A stretch of DNA of 64,000 nucleotides from Streptosporangium canum (GCF_900113865.1 NZ_FOQY01000026.1:1-64000), one strand, 5' to 3'. Positions 34,885-43,881 are shown, counted from the first letter of the stretch. Numbers and translations are program-made. The notes: generated by a model from the sequence alone, not told the origin.

Positions 34885-36246
34885 ATGGTCACACCGGAGC
34901 CCGCTCCCGCCCTCGTCACCGTGCCGCGCGGAGTCCGCATCGGCTACGGCATCGGCTCAGTCTCCACCGCGACCTTCTCCACGGTCCCGGGATTGCTGCT
35001 GCTGTTCTACATGACCAACGTGCTCGCGGTCCCCGCCTGGATCGCCGGCGTCGTGGTCTTCCTCCCCAAGCTGTGGGACATGCTCATCAACCCCTGGGTG
35101 GGCCAGCGCTCCGACCGCACGGTCTCCCGGCTGGGCGCGCGCCGGCCGTGGATGCTCCTCGGCGCGTTCACCCTGCCCGTGGCGTTCGCGCTGACGTTCA
35201 CCGGGCCGCCGCTCACCGGTGTGCCGGCCGCGCTGTACGTCGCCGTCTGCTACTTCCTCACCGCGACCGCCTACGCCTTCTACGAGGTGCCCTACAAAGC
35301 CATGGCCGCCGAGATGACCGACGACTACCACGAGCGCTCCTCGCTGCTGCAGTGGAAGATGGTCTTCGTCGGCCTGGCGATCCTGCTGTCGGGAGCCGTC
35401 GCGCCGGCCATCGCGGGCACCGAGGCCGCCGGATACCGGCTCATGGGCCTGATCGTCGGCGCGGTGCTGCTGGTGTCCATGCTCGCCGCCTTCGCGGGTA
35501 CGGCGCGCGCCCCGATGGTCGCCAGGGCCGAGGCGGAGCCGTCGATCCGGGCCCAGTTCGCGGCGGCCCGCTCCAGCGGGCCGTTCATGGTGCTGCTCGG
35601 CCTGAGCTGCGCCCAGATGTTCGCCGCGGGCATCCTGCTGGCGGGCGCGCCGTACTTCGCCACCTACGTCCTGGGCGATCCCGGGATGACCACCACGCTC
35701 TTCCTGTGCATCGTCGGGCCGCTGCTGCTCACGATGCCGGCGTGGGTCTGGCTGTCCAGACGCTACGAGAAGCGCGGGGCGATGATCCTCGGGGCGGCGC
35801 TGTTCACGGCGGGCACGGCCGCGCTGGCCCTCGCCGGGGAGTTCGGGGCGGTGTACGCGCACGTGTGCGTGCTCGCCGTCGGCATCGGCTACGCCGGATT
35901 CCAGCTGCTGCAGTTCTCCATGCTGTCGGACGTGATCGTCCATGACGCGCAGGTCACCGGCAAGCGCCGCGCCGGGGTGTTCACCGGCCTCTGGACGGCC
36001 TGCGAGACCGTGGTCTTCGCCCTCGGCGCGCTGGTGCTCGGCTGGCTGCTCGGTGCGACCGGGTTCGTGGAGTCCGACCCCGGCACGCCCGTGGCGCAGC
36101 CCGAGGCGGCGGTCGCGGCCGTGCTGTACGGCGGCGCACTGATGCCCGCGCTCCTCGCCGGGATCAGCGTCCTGCTGACGACGCGCTACCCCCTCACCGC
36201 GGCGAGCCTCGCGTCCCCGGAGCCCCTCAGGTCAGCTGAGGGGTGA
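34885..36246 (+). CDS. MFS transporter of the GPH (glycoside-pentoside-hexuronide) type
   Basis: 453 residues, twelve TM segments. Family features: YGIGSVSTATFSTVPGLLLLFYMTNVL at TM1, KLWDMLINPWVGQRSDRT after TM2 (the GPH D-x-x-x-x-P-x-x-G-x-x-S/D-D motif), RRPWML, and YEVPYKAMAAEMTDDYHERSSL. The substrate is unknown; GPH carriers usually move sugars with Na+ or H+. The start is uncertain: ATG 34885 or GTG 34879, neither with a strong ribosome site. Its 3' end overlaps the convergent FHA gene by 20 bases (36227-36246). Confidence 0.85.
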   Translation: MVTPEPAPALVTVPRGVRIGYGIGSVSTATFSTVPGLLLLFYMTNVLAVPAWIAGVVVFLPKLWDMLINPWVGQRSDRTVSRLGARRPWMLLGAFTLPVAFALTFTGPPLTGVPAALYVAVCYFLTATAYAFYEVPYKAMAAEMTDDYHERSSLLQWKMVFVGLAILLSGAVAPAIAGTEAAGYRLMGLIVGAVLLVSMLAAFAGTARAPMVARAEAEPSIRAQFAAARSSGPFMVLLGLSCAQMFAAGILLAGAPYFATYVLGDPGMTTTLFLCIVGPLLLTMPAWVWLSRRYEKRGAMILGAALFTAGTAALALAGEFGAVYAHVCVLAVGIGYAGFQLLQFSMLSDVIVHDAQVTGKRRAGVFTGLWTACETVVFALGALVLGWLLGATGFVESDPGTPVAQPEAAVAAVLYGGALMPALLAGISVLLTTRYPLTAASLASPEPLRSAEG

Positions 36247-36772
36247 TCACCAGGAACATGCAGTCGCCGAAGGACAGGACGTCTCCCGGCCGGACCTTGG
36301 CCGGTCCGACCAGGCGCCAGTCGTTCAGCCGGGTGCCGTTGAGCGAGCCGAGGTCGACGACGATCCAGCAGTCCTCGTCGCGGCGGAGCTCGGCGTGCAC
36401 CCGTGACACGGTCAGGTCGGCCAGGACCAGGTCGCAGGCCGAGCCGCGGCCGACCACGTAGCGGGTACGGCTGTCACCGGGCAGCGCGAGCCTGGGCAGC
36501 CTGGGCCGCCGCCAGGCGGACTCCACGCGCTTGGTGAAATCGGAGGCCGAGGAGACGATCTCGGTCACCATGCGGCGGAACCGGCCGCGCTGCGGCAGGT
36601 CGGCGACCAGGTCCTCAAGCTCGCCCTGGCTGCGCGCGCGCAGCGCCATGTCGACACGGCCGAGGAAGGTCTCGTGCGACAGACGGCCCTCGACGGCGCG
36701 GTCGCGGAGCTCGTTGATCGCACGATCGCGGTCCCCGTCGGACGCGCGGGACGGGGGAGGCGGCGAGCTCAT
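36227..36772 (-). CDS. DUF1707-FHA domain protein
   Basis: 181 residues. Residues about 8-62 are a DUF1707 segment (ASDGDRDRAINELRDRAVEGRLSHETFLGRVDMALRA), typical of actinobacteria. After a basic linker, the FHA domain (about 100-178) carries YVVGRGSACDLVLADLTVSRVHAELRR and LGSLNGTRLND, the phosphothreonine-binding loop residues Arg, Ser-x-x-His and Asn-Gly. It probably docks a Thr-phosphorylated partner of a Ser/Thr kinase; no kinase is in view. ATG 36772 is used since upstream codons read into the PadR operator. Confidence 0.88.
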   Translation of the reverse strand: MSSPPPPSRASDGDRDRAINELRDRAVEGRLSHETFLGRVDMALRARSQGELEDLVADLPQRGRFRRMVTEIVSSASDFTKRVESAWRRPRLPRLALPGDSRTRYVVGRGSACDLVLADLTVSRVHAELRRDEDCWIVVDLGSLNGTRLNDWRLVGPAKVRPGDVLSFGDCMFLVITPQLT

Positions 36773-36843
36773 CTCCCGAGTATCAGCCCCCGGGGCGGAA
36801 CCTGTCCAGAATATGCGGATCTCTGGCCCGGCTTGCCGTGACC

Positions 36844-36867
36844 ATACTGAGTATGCATACTCAGTAT
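36844..36867. promoter_or_regulatory. 24-base perfect palindrome: PadR operator over the padR promoter
   Basis: ATACTGAGTATG followed by its exact reverse complement. A promoter TTGCCG (36833-36838) - 17 - CATACT (36856-36861) has its -10 inside it. The palindrome ends two bases before the ATG of the PadR gene, the geometry of autorepression. Confidence 0.75.
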
Positions 36868-36869
36868 CC

Positions 36870-37397
36870 ATGGCGATCCGACAAGGGCTCCTCGCCCTGC
36901 TGAGCCAGGGGCCCCGCTACGGCTACCAGTTGCGCACCGAGTTCGAGGCGTCCACAGGGGCGGCCTGGCCGCTCAACATCGGCCAGGTCTACACGACGCT
37001 CTCCCGCATGGAACGCGACGGCCTGGTGGCCCCCGGCGAGCAGGACGACCAGGGCCGGGTCGTCTACACGATCACCGAGGCCGGTCGGGCCGAGATGGAG
37101 CGATGGTTCGGCACCCCCGTCGCCCAGTCCGACCGGCCCCGGGACGAGTTGGTCATCAAGCTCGCGATGGCGGTCACCGCCGCCGCCGACGTGCGGCCCG
37201 TCATCCAGGCCCAGCGCGTCGCGACCATGCGCACGCTGCAGGAGCTCACCCGCGCCAAGCGCGCGAGCGTGGAAGGCCCCGCGCAGCGGCTGGTGCTCGA
37301 CTCGATGATCTTCCAGGCCGAGGCCGAGCAGCGCTGGCTCGATCACTGCGAGGCCGTGCTCACGGCCTCCCCCCAGACGCAGGAGAGACAAAGATGA
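36870..37397 (+). CDS. PadR-family transcriptional regulator of an ABC exporter
   Basis: 175 residues. The winged helix is N-terminal (GLLALLSQGPRYGYQLRTEFEA ... NIGQVYTTLSRMERDGLVAP ... VVYTITEAGRAEMERWF), followed by a C-terminal alpha-helical dimerisation part (Vir_act_alpha_C). There is no ribosome site: only the operator and two bases precede the ATG, so the mRNA is probably leaderless. The TGA overlaps the ATG of the ABC ATPase gene (ATGA 37394-37397), so regulator and pump form one operon, derepressed when the ligand binds PadR. Confidence 0.92.
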   Translation: MAIRQGLLALLSQGPRYGYQLRTEFEASTGAAWPLNIGQVYTTLSRMERDGLVAPGEQDDQGRVVYTITEAGRAEMERWFGTPVAQSDRPRDELVIKLAMAVTAAADVRPVIQAQRVATMRTLQELTRAKRASVEGPAQRLVLDSMIFQAEAEQRWLDHCEAVLTASPQTQERQR

Positions 37398-38098
37398 GTT
37401 TCGATCCGGTCGTACGGCTCGCGGACGTGAGCCGCGTGCACGGTGACGGGCCGCAGGCCGTGGCGGCGCTGCGGGAGGTGAGCCTGGACGTCGCCGCCGG
37501 GGAGCTGGTCGCGGTGATGGGGCCGTCGGGCTCCGGCAAGTCCACCCTGCTCAACCTCGCCGGCGGCCTCGACCGGCCCACCTCGGGCGAGGTCGTCGTG
37601 GAGGGCAGGCCGCTGTCCGGCCTGTCGGCCAAAGACCTCGCCGGGCTCCGCCGCCGCCACGTCGGTTACGTCTTCCAGGATCTCAACCTGATCCCGTCGC
37701 TGACCGCGGTGGAGAACGTCATGCTCCCGCGCGAGCTGGACGGCGTCAGGATGGGGCAGGCCCGCCGGGAGGCGATGGCCGCCCTTGAAGAGGTCGGCCT
37801 GGCCGGGGTCGCCGGGCGTTTCCCCGAGGAGATCTCCGGCGGCCAGCGCCAGCGGGTGGCGATCGCCCGCGCGCTGGTCGGCGAGCGGCGGCTGATCCTG
37901 GCCGACGAGCCCACCGGCGCTCTCGACACCCCGACCGGCGACGACGTCCTGCAGTTGCTGCGTGCCCGCTGCGACGCGGGGGCGGCGGTCCTGCTCGTCA
38001 CCCACGAGCCGCGCTACGCCGGCTGGGCCGACCGGGTGGTCTTCCTGCGCGACGGCGAGATCACCGACTCCACTCTTCCCCTGGAGAGCGCCCGATGA
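37394..38098 (+). CDS. ABC transporter ATP-binding protein (MacB/LolD-type)
   Basis: 234 residues. Walker A GPSGSGKST is near residue 45, Q-loop VFQDLNLIP, signature SGGQRQRVAIARAL, Walker B LILADEPTGALD and H-loop VTHEP. It belongs to the group that drives FtsX-fold permeases. It is joined by ATGA overlaps to padR upstream and to the permease downstream (38095-38098). Confidence 0.95.
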   Translation: MSFDPVVRLADVSRVHGDGPQAVAALREVSLDVAAGELVAVMGPSGSGKSTLLNLAGGLDRPTSGEVVVEGRPLSGLSAKDLAGLRRRHVGYVFQDLNLIPSLTAVENVMLPRELDGVRMGQARREAMAALEEVGLAGVAGRFPEEISGGQRQRVAIARALVGERRLILADEPTGALDTPTGDDVLQLLRARCDAGAAVLLVTHEPRYAGWADRVVFLRDGEITDSTLPLESAR

Positions 38099-40737
38099 GC
38101 GCCCTCCTCGCCGCGCTGCGGATCTCCCGCAGAGGCATCGGCCGTGCCAGGGCGCGCAGCGCGCTCATCATCGTCATGATCGGCCTGCCCGTCCTCGCCA
38201 TCACCGCCGTGCTCACTTTCGGCGCCACCGAGGAAATCCGCCCCGAGGAGCGGCTGACCATGGACCTGGGCTCGGCCGACGCCAAGCTCACGGACGCCAG
38301 GAGCACCCAGCCGATCCGGCAGGACGAGGCAGGCCGGATATGGAGACAGAAGGAGCGCGACAGGCCGCCGCGGTCCCGGGCGGACATGCAGGCCCTGATC
38401 GGGCAGGGAAGCCGGATCATCCCGATGAACCAGAGCTTCGGCGAATTCTGGGCGGGGGACGGCTACGCCATCGCGGCGGTCCGGGAGGTGGACCTGCGCG
38501 ACCCGATGGCGGGCGGCATGTTCCCGCTCGTCCGGGGGCACTACCCGCAGGCGGCGGACGAGGTGGTCGTCGTCGCCTCGATGAAGGCGGCCGTCGGTGA
38601 GACGCTCCGCTACAGCCGCGACGACGTGCCCAAACGCGTGGTGGGGAAGGTGGTCCGGCAGCCGTTGAGCGACGGCAACACGATCATCGGGCTGCCCGGC
38701 TCCATGATCCCCGCCACGGCTACGTCCGTACCGCTGTCCGTACCTGGCGCCGACCGATTCTGGCTGGTGGACGCCCCCGGACCGGTCACCTGGAACGAGA
38801 CGCTCCGGCTCAACCGCGCGGGTGTGGCCGTGGAGTCGCGGGCGGTGCTGGAGGATCCGCCGCCCGCGGAGATGATGCCCCAGCCGGCCGGCGGACAGAT
38901 CTTCACCTCTTTCAGGGGCATGACCATCCTCACGGTCGTTCTCGGGGTGATCCTGGTAGTGATCGAGGTCGTGCTGCTGGCCGGTCCCGCCTTCGCCGTG
39001 GGCCTGCGCCGCCGCCGTGGGGAGCTCGCGCTCATCTCCGCCCAGGGCGGCTCGGCCCGCCACCTCAAGCTGGTCGTACTGGCCGACGGGCTGACCCTGG
39101 GATTGGCCGCCGCGGTGCTCGGCGCCGCCCTCGGGATCGGCGTCGCCAGGGGAATCGTGTCCTACATCGGGATCTGGCCGGCCGGCGCGCTGGGGCCGTT
39201 CGAGGTGCCGTTCGGGCGGATCGCGCTGGTCGCGGCGCTCGCCGTGTTCAGCGGGCTGGCGGCGGCCGCGGTGCCTGCCGTACAGGCCGCCAGGGTGGAC
39301 GTGGTGGCGGCGCTCGCCGGACGGCGGGCCGAGCCGCGCAACCGCGCCGGGTGGCCGCTGCTCGGGCTGGTCCTCCTGGTGGCGGGGGTCGGGGCGATGG
39401 CCTTCGGGGTCCGCTCGTCCAGCGCGGTGATGTTCTTCGGTGGGGTGCTCGGGCTGCTCGGCATGGTCATGGTGGCGCCCATGCTGGTCCGGCTCGTCGG
39501 AGGGCTTGCCGGAGGGCTCCCGCTGCCCCTCCGGCTGGCAGCCAGAGACGCCGCCCGCAACCGCGGCCGTACGGCTCCCGCCGTCGTCGCGGTGCTGGCC
39601 GCGGCGGCGGCGTTCAGCGCGGTCGCCGTCGAGGTCGCCAGCGACGCGAGGCTTGCCGAGAAACACTACCGGGCGCTCTATCCGATCGGCACCACGGCGA
39701 TATACGGAGCCGACGTGACCGAGGAGTCCTGGAGGAAGATCCGGCCGATCGTCGGCAAGACGCTTCCCGGCGTGCCGCTGCTGGAGGCCTACCATCCCGT
39801 CGACGCCAAGGGGGTGACGGTGAACTTCCACCCGCGCGACGGCCGCGTCGGCTGCCGCAGCTGCATGACGTGGACAGGGCCGCTCGGCGAGCTTCCGGCG
39901 GGCGGACCCGGCCTGCTCCGCCTCCTGCTCGGCCGCACCGACCTGGCGGCCGAGGCGGCACTGGCGGAGGGGAAGGCGGTCCTCTTCGATCCCGGGACGG
40001 TCAGCGACGGCCGGGTCCGTCTCGATGTCTGGTCGCAGACCACGGACAAGGTGAAGCCGCGGGTCGTCACCGTGCCCGCGGTGGCGGTCACCGTCCGGGG
40101 ACCTTCCCTTGTGACCGGCGTGATGCCGGTCGGCGCGATCACCAAGGCCGGGCTCGCTCCCCGGCTGAGCCACCTGATCGTCGATCCAGCGGTCGCCGTG
40201 CTCACCCCGCAGCAGCATCAAAGGCTCAGCGGGCCGGTGCGCGCCGTCACATCCAAGGTCGCGGTCCAGACCGAACGGGGAACCATCTCCAACAGGGACG
40301 ACAGGAACGACAACGTCATGTGGATCATGGCCGCCTTCGCCTCGGTGGTGGCACTCGGCGGCACGTTCGCCGCCGCGGGGCTGGCCGCGGCCGACGCCCG
40401 GCCCGACCTCGACACGCTCTCGGCGGTCGGGGCGCGGCCCGGGACCCGCAGGCTGGTGGCGGCCGGGCAGGCGGTGTTCGTCGCGGGTCTCGGCGTGCCC
40501 CTGGGGCTGCTCGCCGGCCTGGTCCCCGGGCTCGCGATGGCAGGCCAGAGGGCCCTGGAGCGCGATGCCGTACAGGGAGTCGGGCTCAACGGGGTCCTGT
40601 ACGGGAAAGTAGGCCTCGTCCTCAGCGTGCCCTGGCCGGCGCTCCTCGCCGTGGGGGTCGGCCTGCCGCTGGCGGCGGCGCTGATCGCGATGACGTTCGC
40701 CGGGACCCGGGTCACGCCGGTCCGGCGGACGGGATAG
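38095..40737 (+). CDS. ABC transporter permease, double FtsX domain
   Basis: 880 residues. One TM segment at 20-45, a large extracytoplasmic domain (about 46-275), three TMs of the first FtsX domain (about 278-405), a short TM pair (420-465), a second outer domain (to about 745) and a final three-TM FtsX domain (750-875). This is the usual four-plus-four plan of antibiotic-efflux permeases such as those next to PadR or BceRS regulators. A Cys pair in GCRSCMTW lies in the second outer domain. It works with the ATPase encoded just before it; the substrate is unknown, probably a membrane-active compound. Confidence 0.9.
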   Translation: MSALLAALRISRRGIGRARARSALIIVMIGLPVLAITAVLTFGATEEIRPEERLTMDLGSADAKLTDARSTQPIRQDEAGRIWRQKERDRPPRSRADMQALIGQGSRIIPMNQSFGEFWAGDGYAIAAVREVDLRDPMAGGMFPLVRGHYPQAADEVVVVASMKAAVGETLRYSRDDVPKRVVGKVVRQPLSDGNTIIGLPGSMIPATATSVPLSVPGADRFWLVDAPGPVTWNETLRLNRAGVAVESRAVLEDPPPAEMMPQPAGGQIFTSFRGMTILTVVLGVILVVIEVVLLAGPAFAVGLRRRRGELALISAQGGSARHLKLVVLADGLTLGLAAAVLGAALGIGVARGIVSYIGIWPAGALGPFEVPFGRIALVAALAVFSGLAAAAVPAVQAARVDVVAALAGRRAEPRNRAGWPLLGLVLLVAGVGAMAFGVRSSSAVMFFGGVLGLLGMVMVAPMLVRLVGGLAGGLPLPLRLAARDAARNRGRTAPAVVAVLAAAAAFSAVAVEVASDARLAEKHYRALYPIGTTAIYGADVTEESWRKIRPIVGKTLPGVPLLEAYHPVDAKGVTVNFHPRDGRVGCRSCMTWTGPLGELPAGGPGLLRLLLGRTDLAAEAALAEGKAVLFDPGTVSDGRVRLDVWSQTTDKVKPRVVTVPAVAVTVRGPSLVTGVMPVGAITKAGLAPRLSHLIVDPAVAVLTPQQHQRLSGPVRAVTSKVAVQTERGTISNRDDRNDNVMWIMAAFASVVALGGTFAAAGLAAADARPDLDTLSAVGARPGTRRLVAAGQAVFVAGLGVPLGLLAGLVPGLAMAGQRALERDAVQGVGLNGVLYGKVGLVLSVPWPALLAVGVGLPLAAALIAMTFAGTRVTPVRRTG

Positions 40738-40745
40738 CCGGCAAT

Positions 40746-40781
40746 CGCCTGCCATCAGGGGTGCGTCCCTGACGGCAGGCG
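40746..40781. terminator. Bidirectional hairpin between the ABC permease and the SseB-like gene
   Basis: CGCCTGCCATCAGGG (40746-40760) pairs with CCCTGACGGCAGGCG (40767-40781), with one mismatch and a six-base loop. The genes on both sides converge on it. Confidence 0.7.
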
Positions 40782-40793
40782 GGTTCCGCCGGT

Positions 40794-41777
40794 TCAGCCG
40801 GTGACGTCGGCGCAGACCACGTGGGCGCAGAGCTCGACCATCCGCTGCTCGCTGCGCGCGTCGGCGACCCGGGCCATGAGGATCGGCGCCTCGCTCGCCG
40901 CGAGCTGCGGCAGCCGGGCGCGGACCCCGCGGTGGATGTCCCTGACCACGTCCTCGGCGGCCGACATGTGCACCTTGACGTGCAGCATGATCCCCGGCGC
41001 GCCGGAGGAGGTGCGGGCCTCGGAGATCCACACGTGGTGGACGAGCGGGTAGTCGGCGAGCACGTGCGAGATCGCCACGCGCAGCGCGGGCAGGATCGGG
41101 TGCTCGCACCGCCGGTAGCCGGGGTCCACCATCTGCATCGGCCCCGACAGGTGGGGGCGGGGCGCGGGGATCCACGGCTGGGCGGGCGCGGCCGGCACGG
41201 AGGCCCGCTGCGGACGCGAGGCCGGGAACTCCGGCGGGCGTGCCACCGGGGTCTCCGGCGGGCGCGAGACCGGGAACTCCGGCCGGCGCGCGACCGGGGT
41301 CTCCGGCGGGCGTGCCGCCGGGTACTCCGGCTGGTGCGTCACCGGGGGAGTCTGCGGGCGCGAGACCGTGGCCATCGCCCCGGTCGCGTACGCGGTCAGG
41401 GCCACGCCCGACAGCGCCGGCGTGGGGCCGGTGCGGGTCGACCGCAGGTAGCGCTGGAGGTCCTCGATGGGGACGGCGGCCGCCGCCGGTCCCGCCGCGT
41501 CGATCACGATTTCCCGCACACCGGTGACGCGCTGGATGTCGAGGATGGTGTCGGCGTCGCAGGCCGACAACGAGTGGTTGCCACGGTGCCGTGCGTAGGT
41601 GCTCGCGGAGGTGTATCCGAGCAGCACCCGGTCACCCGCCTGCGTCGTGCCGAGCACGACGGAGCGGTCCGGTCGCACGGCAACCAGGAGTCCCCATTCG
41701 GCGAGCGCCGTCAGCAGGCGGTGCGGGCCGCCGTGCTGCGCGAGCACATCGCCGAGAGCGGGGTTCCCGATGCTCAT
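40794..41777 (-). CDS. SseB-like domain protein with proline-rich octapeptide repeats
   Basis: 327 residues, no signal peptide or TM. Residues 1-125 resemble the SseB N-terminal domain (LGDVLAQHGGPHRLLTALAEWGLLVAVRP ... LLGYTSASTYARH ... VTGVREIVIDAAGPAAAAVPIEDLQRYL). Residues about 165-205 are five tandem octapeptides of the type ETPVARPP/EFPVSRPP. The last 110 residues (YRRCEHPILPALRVAISHVLADYP ... EQRMVELCAHVVC) form a compact domain I cannot name. ATG 41777 is chosen because the upstream frame is antisense to serA. Function unknown; SseB-like proteins often act near secretion or the envelope. Confidence 0.7.
   Translation of the reverse strand: MSIGNPALGDVLAQHGGPHRLLTALAEWGLLVAVRPDRSVVLGTTQAGDRVLLGYTSASTYARHRGNHSLSACDADTILDIQRVTGVREIVIDAAGPAAAAVPIEDLQRYLRSTRTGPTPALSGVALTAYATGAMATVSRPQTPPVTHQPEYPAARPPETPVARRPEFPVSRPPETPVARPPEFPASRPQRASVPAAPAQPWIPAPRPHLSGPMQMVDPGYRRCEHPILPALRVAISHVLADYPLVHHVWISEARTSSGAPGIMLHVKVHMSAAEDVVRDIHRGVRARLPQLAASEAPILMARVADARSEQRMVELCAHVVCADVTG
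41217..41336 (-). repeat. 24-base tandem repeats inside the SseB-like gene
   Basis: CTCCGG starts units at 41229, 41253, 41277, 41301 and 41325, a strict 24-base period that encodes five octapeptides. It is coding repeat, not a CRISPR. Confidence 0.8.
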
Positions 41778-41919
41778 ATGAGGAACGATAGGTAGGGGAC
41801 CACGGCTTATGAGGGTAATCGTGAACTTTTGCCAGTAGCAATACCAAGTTGAATTTTCTGCGCATGGATGCGTCAGGGATGGGTACCCCCGATGGCCCGT
41901 CTCGGATCGCGGGACACTC

Positions 41920-41948
41920 GTGAACGCGTTCACAAGCGCCGATAGACT
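41920..41948 (+). promoter_or_regulatory. Palindromic operator and promoter of serA
   Basis: GTGAACGCGTTCAC at 41920-41933 is a perfect 14-base palindrome. It covers the expected -35 position of a promoter with TAGACT at 41943-41948 as -10. A repressor bound there would block serA transcription. Confidence 0.45.
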
Positions 41949-41993
41949 ACGTGAGGTCCGTGCAGCTCCTCCACGTCTCAAAGGATCTAGCCT

Positions 41994-43583
41994 GTGAACA
42001 AGCCCGTCGTACTGGTCGCCGAGGAACTCTCCGAGGCCGGTCTCGCGGTCCTGGGCGCGGACTTCGAAGTCCGCCACACCGATGGCGCCGACCGCGCCCA
42101 GTTCCTGCCCGCGCTCGCCGACGTGGACGCGCTCATCGTGCGCAGCGCCACACAGGTGGACGCCGAAGCCATCGCCGCCGCGCCCAAGCTCCGGGTCGTC
42201 GCCCGGGCCGGCGTCGGTCTGGACAACGTGGACGTGGAGGCCGCCACCAAAGCCGGCGTCATGGTCGTCAACGCGCCCACCTCCAACATCACCAGCGCCG
42301 CCGAGCACACCGTCGCGCTGATCCTCGCCTCCGCCCGCAACGTCGCCCAGGCGCACTCCGCGCTCAAGGGCGGCGAGTGGAAGCGCTCGAAGTACACCGG
42401 CATCGAGCTCGACGAGAAGGTCGTCGCGATCCTCGGCCTCGGCAAGATCGGCCAGCTCGTCGCCCAGCGGCTGCAGCCGTTCGGCGTCGAGCTGATCGCC
42501 TACGACCCCTACCTGCAGCCGGCCCGCGCCGCGCAGATGGGCGTCCGCCTGGTGTCGCTGGAGGAGGCCCTGCGTGAGGCCGACTTCATCACCGTGCACC
42601 TGCCCAAGTCCAAGGAGACCATCGGGCTCATCGGTGACAAGGAGCTCCACACGGTCAAGCCGTCGGTGCGCCTGATCAATGTCGCCCGCGGCGGCATCAT
42701 CGACGAGAACGCGCTCTACTCGGCGATCAAGGAAGGCCGCGTCGCCGGAGCCGGCATCGACGTCTTCCCCAAGGAGCCCGTCACCGACAGCCCGCTGTTC
42801 GAGCTGGACCAGGTCGTCGTCACCCCGCACCTGGGCGCCTCCACCCACGAGGCCCAGGAGAAGGCCGGCACCCAGGTCGCGCGGAGCGTGAAGCTCGCCC
42901 TCGCCGGCGAGTTCGTGCCGGACGCGGTCAACGTCCAGGGCGGCGCCGTCGCCGAGGACGTCAAGCCGGGCCTGCCGCTGGCCGAGAAGCTCGGCCGGGT
43001 GTTCACCGCCCTGGCCGGCGAGGTCGCCACCAGGCTCGACGTCGAGGTCCGCGGCGAGATCGCCTCCCAGGACGTCCGCGTGCTGGAGCTGGCCGCCCTC
43101 AAGGGCATCTTCACCGACGTGGTCGAGGACTCCGTCACCTACGTCAACGCCCCGCTCCTGGCCAAGGACCGCGGCGTGACCGTCGAGCTGGTCACCAGCT
43201 CCGAGAGCCCCGACTGGCGCAACGTCGTCACCGTCCGCGGCGTCCTCGCCGACGGCCGCACGGTCTCGGTCTCCGGCACCCTGTCGGGCCCGCGCCAGAT
43301 CACGAAGATCGTCGAGGTCAACGGCTACCAGATGGAGATCGAGCCGACCGACCACCTGTCGTTCTTCACCTACACCGACCGTCCCGGCGTCGTCGGCGTC
43401 GTCGGCCGCATCCTCGGCGACCACAGCATCAACATCGCCTCGATGCAGGTGGCCCGCGACGTCAAGGGCGGCAAGGCCCTCATCGCGCTGACCGTCGACA
43501 CCGGTATCCCGGCCGACGTCATCGACCAGATCGGCGCCGAGATCGGCGCCGACAGCGGCCGCTCGGTCGACCTGGCCGACTAG
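41994..43583 (+). CDS. serA: D-3-phosphoglycerate dehydrogenase
   Basis: 529 residues, the long actinobacterial form (type with intervening domain), first step of serine synthesis. NAD-binding GLGKIGQLVAQRLQPFG near residue 148; catalytic Arg in NVARGGIIDENAL, Glu in DVFPKEPVTD and His in TPHLGAST. An allosteric substrate-binding domain (about 320-450) and a C-terminal ACT domain (FFTYTDRPGVVGVVGRILGDHSINIASMQVAR) that binds serine follow. The GTG start at 41994 has AAAGGA upstream. A strong terminator follows. Confidence 0.97.
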   Translation: MNKPVVLVAEELSEAGLAVLGADFEVRHTDGADRAQFLPALADVDALIVRSATQVDAEAIAAAPKLRVVARAGVGLDNVDVEAATKAGVMVVNAPTSNITSAAEHTVALILASARNVAQAHSALKGGEWKRSKYTGIELDEKVVAILGLGKIGQLVAQRLQPFGVELIAYDPYLQPARAAQMGVRLVSLEEALREADFITVHLPKSKETIGLIGDKELHTVKPSVRLINVARGGIIDENALYSAIKEGRVAGAGIDVFPKEPVTDSPLFELDQVVVTPHLGASTHEAQEKAGTQVARSVKLALAGEFVPDAVNVQGGAVAEDVKPGLPLAEKLGRVFTALAGEVATRLDVEVRGEIASQDVRVLELAALKGIFTDVVEDSVTYVNAPLLAKDRGVTVELVTSSESPDWRNVVTVRGVLADGRTVSVSGTLSGPRQITKIVEVNGYQMEIEPTDHLSFFTYTDRPGVVGVVGRILGDHSINIASMQVARDVKGGKALIALTVDTGIPADVIDQIGAEIGADSGRSVDLAD

Positions 43584-43591
43584 CCTGTCTC

Positions 43592-43638
43592 CACCGAACG
43601 GCTGCCGCCCCGCCCGCCGGGGCGGCAGCCGTTCGGTG
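43592..43638 (+). terminator. Hairpin terminator after serA
   Basis: CACCGAACGGCTGCCGCCCC pairs perfectly with GGGGCGGCAGCCGTTCGGTG around a seven-base loop, nine bases after the stop. Confidence 0.8.
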
Positions 43639-43881
43639 TCTCAGCATGTGAGAAGTGTGGACAGCGGGCGAGACGGCATTCCTACGGGCGGGTAACCTGG
43701 CAGGAAATGCGCCAGGTTCTCGTACTCGTCACCTGCCGCGGCGAGGTCTGACGGGACAGGCCGGCAGCACGCCGGCCGTACGTCCCCGTCGCCGGTCCGT
43801 GACCCGGACCCGTGACATTCAGGCCCGGTCCGGATCCGTGACCGGAATCCAGACCATCTCCCCTGCTCGCATGCGACCGAG

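Noticed and set aside
36773-36871. N-terminal extension of the FHA protein to 36871
   Set aside because: Its first codons would lie inside the PadR palindrome and it reads non-homologous sequence; DUF1707 begins shortly after the Met at 36772.
41217-41336. Regular 24-base repeats as a possible CRISPR array
   Set aside because: There are no spacers; the repeats are contiguous, in frame, and code for octapeptides.
41778-43424. Upstream extension of the minus-strand frame of the SseB-like gene, a frame of more than 800 codons in all
   Set aside because: It is antisense to serA, reads as Gly/Asp/Arg/Leu-rich junk typical of high-GC shadow frames, and has no ribosome site; only the part from 41777 down is used.
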